From contig LATX02000224.1 of the NCBI GenBank assembly GCA_001466705.2, positions 248,001-312,000 on the forward strand: a stretch of 64,000 nt of DNA, given 5' to 3'. Each line of letters begins with the position of its first letter. Positions within the stretch are counted from its first letter, which is position 1. The translations under genes and the position numbers were made by a program. The notes beneath the pieces are model-generated. The model was given only the letters and a program-made list of their open reading frames with translations. It was not told where the DNA came from and did no database searches. Of this stretch, positions 56,219-64,000 are shown one piece after another. The DNA is from Moniliophthora roreri. Its lineage: Eukaryota; Basidiomycota; Agaricomycetes; Agaricales; Marasmiaceae.

Positions 56219-58523
56219 AATTGAGCTCCGAGAGAATTATACAGAAGAAAGTTTGAGGCCAAGTGTTGATCACCACCGGGTGATGCTATAAATGGGACTT
56301 CTCGCTGAGGAAGATGTGTAGGTAGTGGGTCTTAGCGGGATCTGAGGCTTCGGTGTGGGTCAAATAAGAAGACGAAGACATACGGATAACGCACTTTAAT
56401 CTGAGCGGGAAGCATGGGCACAACATGGATCCATATTACTCTGATGAACAAAGGGACCCCAGTGCTTCCAGAGCGAGCTTACAATGTATATGTGTACCCA
56501 GGAACTCGGGGGCTTTACCACATTGCGTACAATGATCGTGAAATACCCATGCCATCGGAGAATGCCGCAAAAGGATAGTCTCCTTCTGGACTGAAATGAA
56601 TTGACCTATTGACCTGTCAGTTTCTAAATTTCGACACGATCTAGGCATATCTACCTTTGGTTCTTTTTCTTAACATTAACAGAAAGCGAAACTTTGGAAA
56701 CGGTCGAGGGAGATAGTTGATGCAGCCTCGCGGATGTGTAGGTTTAGCAGACTGTTTCAGGGATGGAAAAGCTTAGAAATTTGCAAGGTCGCTTCGCCGG
56801 CTCGGGGGGATCGACAACCACAGATGAGAAAGAGCCCGCGTTCGACCCTCAATTTTCTGCTCAGAAACCTGGTTTCACACGAAAACCATAGGACCAATAC
56901 AATGTTTCACCCAATCACTGATCGCGCTGTAATTGAGCGATGGTCTTCAGCGACATCCTATATTGGCCCCATGTAGGATGAATGTCGAGGTGGTTCTTCA
57001 GCGCTCTCTTGAATTAGCCCGGAGATGACGAAAAGCCTGCGAGAAGATCAGGAAAGAAACATTCCAGCTGTCGAAGAAATGTGTCCTGCCGTAGTCATTG
57101 CTGCTGTTATTCGTGGACATCGGTGCGAGATGGGGACCCAGTTCTCCTCGGGGTAAGGAGAGCATAGCGCTAGGCTGAGGCTGTAGGATCGACGGGTACC
57201 GTTGGAATGTGTAACATTTCTACCGAAAAGCTTCCAATAAACTCGGAGGGTGAGGATCAACGGGAGTCTATGGGAAGGTTCTTTGGTCCAATGCCGAGCG
57301 TTCGCCTTCACCGCTTCCTGCTTCTAATGTGTAACCGTTCGAAGTCAGCGACGTAGTCGAGATAGAACTCAATTGAAAGTCGCCACAATTTGATGTTAAA
57401 TTAGTCCGACCATGCGGCCCTCCCGCCATGAATTGATAGATGGGATGGAACGTTATTTCCCTGGCCATAACGCAGTACAATGCAAAGCAGAACCCTATAT
57501 TCATACACTGTTAGAAGCTTCAGCATGCGAAAATCGGAGGCACTTGCACTTAGCCATGAAAGCCATGCGGCCGAGGGAGCCCAGAGAGAAATTGGAATAC
57601 TATTCCTTCAGCAATCTACTACCCCTGTTACGTCTGGTAATTTGGCAAGTTTCCGACGGAAACATTCCGAGGAGTGAATTCCTCGCGTCATGCTTCACAA
57701 GAACGTTTGGGTATGTAGAACGTGTCTACTGAAAGGGTCTAGTTGGTCAGCCCACGCACGAGCAAAACGGATGTGAACATACGTCATAACGAGATTTAGC
57801 TAATAGCGAGACGCCATTCTCATCCCAATGGACCGTAATCTTGATTGTGCCTGACTTTATGATAGAGCGGAAAGTTCATGTTTGATGGGTTTATACACAT
57901 GACAGTGCTGACTTTCTCGTCTTCAGGTATTGTGAGGGAAAGGTCGATGAGTACCAGGGCTTTGACTTTGGCCATTTGCAAGAGATCTGCAGGTCAAGAC
58001 GTCGAGATCGATGACAACGAACAGCCAAATATCCAGGGATCAGCGGAAAAGATGATCTGAAGGAACTCCGTCTGACCTGCAAGATGATTGGGAAAACGAA
58101 ACTTGAAGGGCCGCTCGGCTCCGGGATCATGATGATAACGTCACGTGGGATTTCAGCAGGTCCGAGTCTGGACCCAACGTTTCGGGCTCGGGCGCTTTTC
58201 TCGCTCAAACTGCAACGACGACGGCATCAAGTCCCTCGAGTGTTCTATCACTGTCTGTCAAATAAACATCAATGAACATCAAACGGAAGCTTTGGATCCG
58301 TTCCCAGCACCTTCCAAGAGATCTTAGCTGAGCTATCTCAACTCTTTTCTTGCTTCGTGTCTCAACACCGAGCCTCATTCGTAACATCAATAATGCCAAC
58401 CTAGACGCCGCGCTCAAAGTCGGACCACTTGAAAAATCGTTCGACATTGGCTTTTCTCACTGATCTGAATGTCTAATTAACTCGGTTCTAATTTCCTCTT
58501 CTAACGTCTACCTTGAGGCGATA
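56219..58523. other. Gene-less spacer
   Basis: No gene is supported in about 2.3 kb. Short frames at 56436-56648, 57268-57504, 57412-57732 and 57891-58208 lack domains. Confidence 0.5.
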
Positions 58524-59281
58524 TGACGGTCGCTAAAAAAGCTAATAAGACTTCTCAAAGTTCTTCTAGCTCTTCCTTCAGAAAATGGGCGGTATTCCTC
58601 GGTCTCGCGTCTCTAATTGTTCAGAGTTTGAGGTGGTTAGATACCATTAAGGTTGGCGTCTCTGCTTTGCAACCCCCGAGAAAAAGCTGATACATATACA
58701 GGATCGATGGTATGTCCTCGATCCGAGCTTTCTCCACCAACTCGCCCAAGACTCCATTGCTGCCTCACCCAACTATACTTCGGGCATGATCGACCTATAT
58801 CATTGCCAACCTCATAACAATGCTGGCGGCGCAACGGGTGCCATGTACATCATATATGCTTCTATCACTACCTCATTGTGTTTGGTACTCCTTCGGGAAC
58901 AGAAGGACATTCAGGGCTACACACCGGCGATGATTACTTCAGCATTCTGGTCGGAGAGCAATGGGAATTTGTACCAGGCGAGCTAGAGAAAAGGGTCTAT
59001 CTAGCAGGAACGGTAAATCATTTGCCAAGAGGAAAGACGATTCAGTATAAGATGCATGAAGGGTGCTTCGCGTTGGAGTATGTACGGGGTGAGTAATTCC
59101 GTTTCTTTACTTTTTCCCTAGACCGATACTAACTTTCTTCCAGGATGGATTCCACTAATGCTGCCATTCGGTTTTGCTGATACCTTCAAGTCGACGTTAG
59201 ACTATGTGTCACTGCTTCTGGACCACTGTGAAGTGGACAGCCGGAGAAATGATAGGAAATTTACTCGTTGGAAAGATATAA
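58524..59281 (+). pseudogene. ERG2-like C-8 sterol isomerase relic
   Basis: ERG2 (sigma-1-receptor family) isomerises the sterol C8 double bond in the ER during ergosterol synthesis. This copy keeps the N-terminal anchor (FRKWAVFLGLASLIVQSLRW), an intron at 58652-58701, and DRWYVLDPSFLHQLAQDSI. It keeps NNAGGATGAMYIIYASIT and, in a different frame, VFGTPSGTEGHSG, GDDYFSILVGEQWEF and EGCFALEYVR. A second intron (59089-59143) leads to GWIPLMLPFGFADTFKSTLD. Lesions: (1) between YTSGMID and NNAGGA the roughly 25-30 residues expected in the family are missing; (2) a one-base loss or equivalent near 58868-58871; (3) a shift near 59213, after which the expected end (WTAGEMIGNLLVGKI) is read in another frame to TAA at 59279-59281. 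Introns remain, so it is not a retrocopy. A functional copy is presumably elsewhere. Confidence 0.8.
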
Positions 59282-61250
59282 GCTATTGCTCATAGATGAG
59301 ATACTCATAGAATAAACTTGTATGAACATATCAGCTACTTGTGAGTGTTGTGTGTTGATTAGACTATCAGTTACTCGGCGACGAACCAATCATTCACATT
59401 CATTCCTCTCTAGGTTTGCTCCCACGTTTCCCGAGGAACCCGTATGTGGGATATATAATTCATTAATATGAGGCTTCACTATTGATATGCGCGATGCAGA
59501 CGGAATGATGTGTGGCGTTGGTGGGGAAGTAGCAACAATGGGCGTTGATGTAGGAGAGCGTACGGAAATGACAGCGATAAGCATTTCGTAGAAATGAGTC
59601 ATTCACACGAGACATTGTGGAAATTCACAAAGATAAGTGAGCCAAGACAACATGCTCATTGAATGATAAGCGTAGATGGACTGAGGATAAGCCTTCCAGA
59701 GTCCGGAAAGGAAATATAGCGCAACGCACCGTTCTTCCAACACAACCTAACAGCTATTCTCCAGAAGCTGATAATGCAGGATGCCTATACTCAAGCAGTC
59801 AGATGGTACACGGCAATGAAAGCATCAGGGATTTCTATTCATGTATGTCTCTGTTCCAATGAGCGCTCGATACCCATTTGGTACCCATTCACAGAGGTGC
59901 AAGATAGAACTTTGATGCGTTATTCCCAGGAAGAAAAGATCCGAGAAGGGGTAATGAGCAATGAACTGGGCCGATTTAGAAACCTGAATGAGAACGCGTA
60001 ACCTTCTGCGAAACCAATATTATTCCTTCTCCGTGCGCTGTATCCTTTGTCTAGTTCTGGTGGTCCCATCGCACGCACTGCTCTTGGCACCATTCTGTTC
60101 CCTGCAAGGAGAATGAGATTTATGAACCTGAGAGTAACGAAACTGTCAGGGAAGGAGGTAAGCGTCAGAACGCGAAAAGAAACTTCTCAATTACACCCCT
60201 GCTGACATCGTCTGATGCGCCTCCCACTCGTTCTTGCTGTCGTTCTTGGGATGATAGTTAGAGCGGGGAGACCGATTTGAACACAAGACATACTTCATGG
60301 CGATATCTGGTCAGATCGCCATACAAGCGCCGCTACAACAGACTGGGAGAGGTCGGCTATTGAGCGTTGTATCATAGGTTCCTGGGACAGGATGAAACCT
60401 TGCGATAATAAGGGTATCTTGATATAACGCCTCACATCAGAATCTAGGGTGTGAAGATGAAAGTGAGCACAACGGACAACGCAGAAGACTTAGTACCACC
60501 TGTATCCGCCGAATTGAATGAAATGCCCCAGTAGTCATCTTCAGTTATTCCAGCTTTACTACGATATCAAGCTGATGTGATATTGAAAACGAGATTGGAC
60601 TCGGTGGAGCCAGAAGATCGAATGGATTATGAAGCCGATGTGCGCGAAAAGTTGAGGAAGCGACGCGAAAATTACCACGTGGAAGATGATGCGGTAAGCT
60701 GGGTCTCGACTCGAACTAGTCGAGAGTCTAGAATCCTTCGGCTTTCTTCTTCCCCCACGGCGATCAACTTGCATCCAGCTCAGTCTATGAATAGCGCTCA
60801 GTTTCATGCACAACATGTTTCTACACCTGCTCACTGATAGTGTATGTTTTGGCAGCGATCTTCGCGCACTCTGCCTATCAGCCACTTGTTACTTGCTGCC
60901 TGCCTGACTCTCCTTTTTCGACGGATAGACATCATGTGCCCGGCGGCCCTTGTGAGTTTAGTATTACTTGTTAAGGTATCCATTACTTCGTTCTCATCGG
61001 TGTTTTTAACAGGAATGCGATTACTATCCTTGAACCGATAGTCTTCATAATGGCATCGGCGATACCGATACTCACCCCGTTGACAGGATCCTTGTGCTCT
61101 GCGCCGCTGGCGCTCATACTCCACATGGTCGAACAGAAGGTATTGGCCTGTCAATGTATTGCTGTTTCATCTGTATGGGAGGTACGAGATTATCGCAAAA
61201 TTCCGCGGAAACACAGAATATGACTTGGAAAAAAACGTTCAACTTCTGTA
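59282..61250. other. Gene-less spacer
   Basis: No gene is supported. A charged open frame at 60577-60837 (DRMDYEADVREKLRKRREN) looks protein-like but matches no family I know and has no clear neighbours in frame. Confidence 0.4.
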
Positions 61251-61333
61251 TGCCCCATGGCTGAGTTGGTTACAGCGTCCGACTGTTATTTATAATAATC
61301 GGAAGGTCGTGAGTTCGAGCCTCACTGGGGCAG
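61251..61333 (+). tRNA. tRNA-Asn (anticodon GTT) with a ~9-nt intron
   Basis: Acceptor arms TGCCCCA and TGGGGCA pair perfectly over seven positions, with discriminator G. D-arm GCTGAGTTGGTTACAGC. Anticodon stem TCCGA/TCGGA is perfect and encloses CTGTTA, an intron of about nine A/T bases, and A38, so the anticodon is GTT (Asn). Variable loop AGGTC. T-arm GTGAG-TTCGAGC-CTCAC is perfect. The gene appears functional. Confidence 0.9.
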
Positions 61334-62292
61334 GTATAGGGTCTTTTGCTCCATGACGAGTATTCTTCTCAGAATTTGAAGGCTCTCGAGGACGATTTTA
61401 TTTTGATAGGACTGTTTTCTAGTGCTAATAGCATCAAAATGTCATAATTACAAGCTGTCCTCGAGTATCCGGATTGACGATACGCACTTATGATCGCAAA
61501 AGATGTATCTTGTATGCGTGTAGTCCGGTCCTCGAAGGAATAGCTATGTAGCGGAGCTGAGGATCTTTCTCCTATCCATCGCTAACGCAAAATCCAAGGT
61601 CTATCCGCACTATAATTAATCCAGGAGCAATACTCACTACCCTTCCGTTCTAAATCAGCACGCCAGACTCGACGAGAAGGGCATCCTGGACTAGTACGTA
61701 CCACAATCAAGGTCAACAACGAGTGATGGATTATCTGGACAAACACCTGGAGATCAGGAGAAAGTGAGTAATAGTAGTGCTACAGGATCGAGCATTCCCG
61801 ATTCTACACATCAAGTTACCAGGAAATGCACATCAGAAGAGAAAGACTGAGCATCGAAACGTACGTTGCAGCGATAGCAGCTTTATATATGTCCTGCACG
61901 CTCGATCCCAGGAAAGTCTTTGTACGGTATTTGATATAGAGAATTTTGACGTCTGGACTCATTCCGTAAGCTCAAGAAACTCAAGTTCACGTAGAAGTTT
62001 ACTTACTCGTCAACCCTAAGTTGGTCGACACATTCACAATGATGAAAAACTTGAACAAGTGATGGGTTCGAGTGTGCCACACCGGCATATAGGAGGGCTA
62101 TTGAGGACTGGCTCACAAGTGAAAAGGAAGTGCTCGCAAACCCTAATGGTAAATGTACATGTAAGAGTTAGCATCGTGAAAATCTACGCAGACTTGAACA
62201 CGAACCAATGTCTCAATCGATACCATTGTGGCTCAAGACACCCAGGAGTTATCTAGAAACCGTCAAGGGAATATACAGAATGTAAGGGCCAT
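61334..62292. other. Gene-less spacer between tRNA-Asn and tRNA-like element
   Basis: Nothing recognised apart from short frames. Confidence 0.4.
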
Positions 62293-62360
62293 TAGTTTGG
62301 TCTGGAGTCGAACCAGCACTCCGCATGAGCGGCATGGGCATCCGTTTACGCCACCAAACA
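62293..62360 (-). pseudogene. tRNA-like element with pol III A and B boxes
   Basis: The minus strand carries a near-consensus A box (TGGCGTAAACGG) and a perfect B box (GGTTCGACTCC). GTTTGG/CCAAAC acceptor arms pair over six positions. The D-stem is plausible. The anticodon arm (CCGCTCATGCGG) does not fold into a standard 5-bp stem with a 7-nt loop, and the total is about 67 nt. This suggests a decayed tRNA (CAT in the loop region) or a tRNA-derived element. Confidence 0.45.
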
Positions 62361-62369
62361 TCGTATTTG

Positions 62370-63204
62370 CGTTTTTGAGCAAGGGAGCTAGAGACAAGAC
62401 GAGAGCGTACGTACCCTCGTCCATCCCTTTCTTGATCTTTTAACTTTCTACGCTATGTCTAGCGATGATCCTGCACAACATGAAGTTAAGCTTCGCATTA
62501 CCACGGAACGGAGATGGCCTACTTCTTCCTGAGGTGATAATGGGGCCGTTCAGAAGAGATTGGACAGGTGGTATGCCATCCAATGTACAAGCCTGAATGA
62601 GCATCAGTATGGTCGACAGTGTGTAACCTGAACGACGTACCCTCGGTCTGGCTCTCTGAACAATGTTACATCTTCCCTTTCACTCCCACGTTCTTTCGCC
62701 TTCCCTTGCTGTACCCTCTTCGGTAGTTGTACATCTTCGCTCGTCGTTTTCTAAATCCAATACGTTCTTTATGAGGGCAAGGGTGACAGCGGAGACGTGG
62801 CCACCGTGGGTGAATGACGCAGAGAGCCAAAATCGGAGTAGGTGATGTGTCGTTTAGGCGAAAAAAGGAACACAATTCATGCCGAATGAACGACGGGGCA
62901 AACGCCCCACGTCTATATTCATTAGGTAGTGAACGTTCTGGTGGACGGGGTACGTGAGATGCCCACTCACACAGATAGTGCATCCAGCGGCGAGAAAGTG
63001 AAAGCCAGTGGTTGTTTTGGAGGGGCGCACGCTCTCCCGTTTCCCATATCTCCGTTTTCTGCGCGGTACGATGGTGCTTGGGTGTGTGACATATAACGTT
63101 TTTGGCGGCACTGGAGCGGTATCTGGGAGTGAGAGAGATGGAGATCGTACCACGATCCTCACGTGGGAAATGAAGGGTACCGACGCTGGCACGGAGAGAT
63201 AGAC

Positions 63205-63253
<49 letters not shown>

Positions 63254-64000
63254 CGAGGAATGAGAACAGGGATGTCGGAGTGTAGGCGCTGACGAGAAAG
63301 AGCAGCGGCCTCCCACAAAATCGACAAAAGGTGGTACCTGAACCCAGCTATTCTTTCCGAAATGCCTGAGACCTTCCGAAGATCGGTTGTCCATTCATCT
63401 TCACCCTCGAAGGACATCTATACCACTCCTTTCGACTCCAGATGTCTCCGAACCCACAACCCCCAGAACTCGACTTGAAGCGCATGAAACTGCCCATAGA
63501 GTCAAATATGGCGTCCGACATTCATTATCCATCGTAATCGAGGTCTTGGAGGTCTTGGAGGCCGAAATGCGACGCCTGCTATTGCCATGTCACTGCGGAA
63601 GGTATTGACGTAAGGACTTGGGGGAAGGGGTACTGCAGTACGAGGTTATGCGATGGCGCTTTCTCGTGTATACGATGGTGCTATAGGTCTTATTTCGGGA
63701 GATTCTATTGTGGCGGCTGACAGGATGATACGTTGGGCGGAGGAGTTGGGATTAGGAAACCATCTGTGACCATGTAAGCGGTTGATCGGGATGAATCAGA
63801 AGGCGAGGTCGTACTATTCATATTCCACTTAGGGGTATCTTTACGAACAAGGCAGCATCAGGTTGATAAACAGCGCGGACTCTGGGTGGAGGCAGGAATT
63901 GTCCGGAAGACACAGCTGCTGTATTGCATCATCGTACTGTAGTCGAGAAATCAGCGACATGATCGAAGTGCGTAAACAAACGTACGCTACCAGCTAGCGA
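62370..64000. other. Terminal stretch without a recognised gene
   Basis: It contains the poly-G run and scattered open frames. A short plus-strand reading at 63440-63530 (MSPNPQPPELDLKRMKLPIE) could be a first exon of a gene running past the window, but no downstream exon was recognised. Confidence 0.35.
63207..63252 (+). repeat. 46-nt uninterrupted poly-G run
   Basis: Pure G from 63207 to 63252, directly after AGACGA and before TCGAGG. The antisense Pro-rich frames at 62666-63417 are artefacts of it. Confidence 0.95.

Noticed and set aside
62666..63417. Pro-rich minus-strand frames of 242 and 187 aa
   Set aside because: They owe their length to the poly-G run read in antisense; outside it there is no domain, and both overlap the same bases in different frames.
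1..64000. CRISPR arrays, bacterial operons, intact transposons
   Set aside because: No regularly spaced direct repeats, no Shine-Dalgarno-led gene strings, and no transposase, reverse transcriptase or integrase motif could be read in any frame.

Overview
The window is nuclear DNA of a filamentous basidiomycete, most likely an Agaricomycete. Genes are split by many 45-65 nt GT-AG introns, intergenic spacers are long, and tRNA genes carry 9-10 nt introns. Several recognisable families are typical of Agaricomycetes: a CX2C-X19-CX2C GATA finger, membrane proteins with an S/T-rich stalk and an Arg-rich tail, a 7-TM family, a DUF6593-like protein, and an F-box-like/nucleotidyltransferase family. 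There is no bacterial operon structure and no CRISPR.

Layout. 1-2027 (+) is the 3' part of a cytochrome P450. 4926-6703 (+) and 10483-11485 (-) are two convergent GATA-finger paralogues about 3.8 kb apart. 11.5-19.9 kb is gene-poor. 19945-26233 is a dense housekeeping block: COX8, an NmrA-like oxidoreductase, cystathionine gamma-lyase and a second P450. 27-32 kb holds a decayed GH76-like gene facing a membrane protein with a probable frameshift. 35.1-35.5 kb has an intron-bearing tRNA-Thr and a lone tRNA 5' half. 35558-39110 is a tandem pair of five-exon genes that I read as F-box-like plus nucleotidyltransferase proteins. 39519-41344 is a UDP-glycosyltransferase, 41519-42252 a small zinc-ligand protein containing an internal tandem duplication with an intron, and 43059-45446 a third P450. 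48.4-59.3 kb mixes intact genes (CFEM-like GPI protein, METTL21-like methyltransferase, F-box protein) with relics (DUF6593-like, 7-TM copies, an ERG2 sterol isomerase). The last 5 kb has a tRNA-Asn, a tRNA-like element and a 46-nt poly-G run.

The intact genes do not form an obvious pathway. Three P450s and one glycosyltransferase could serve secondary metabolism or detoxification, but no terpene, polyketide or peptide synthase is visible, so I do not call a biosynthetic cluster. The two strongest novelty candidates are the tandem F-box-like/nucleotidyltransferase pair, whose intron phases match exactly, and the intragenic duplication of a whole exon-intron unit. Exon structures were rebuilt by hand from reading frames and splice signals, without alignment tools or transcripts.
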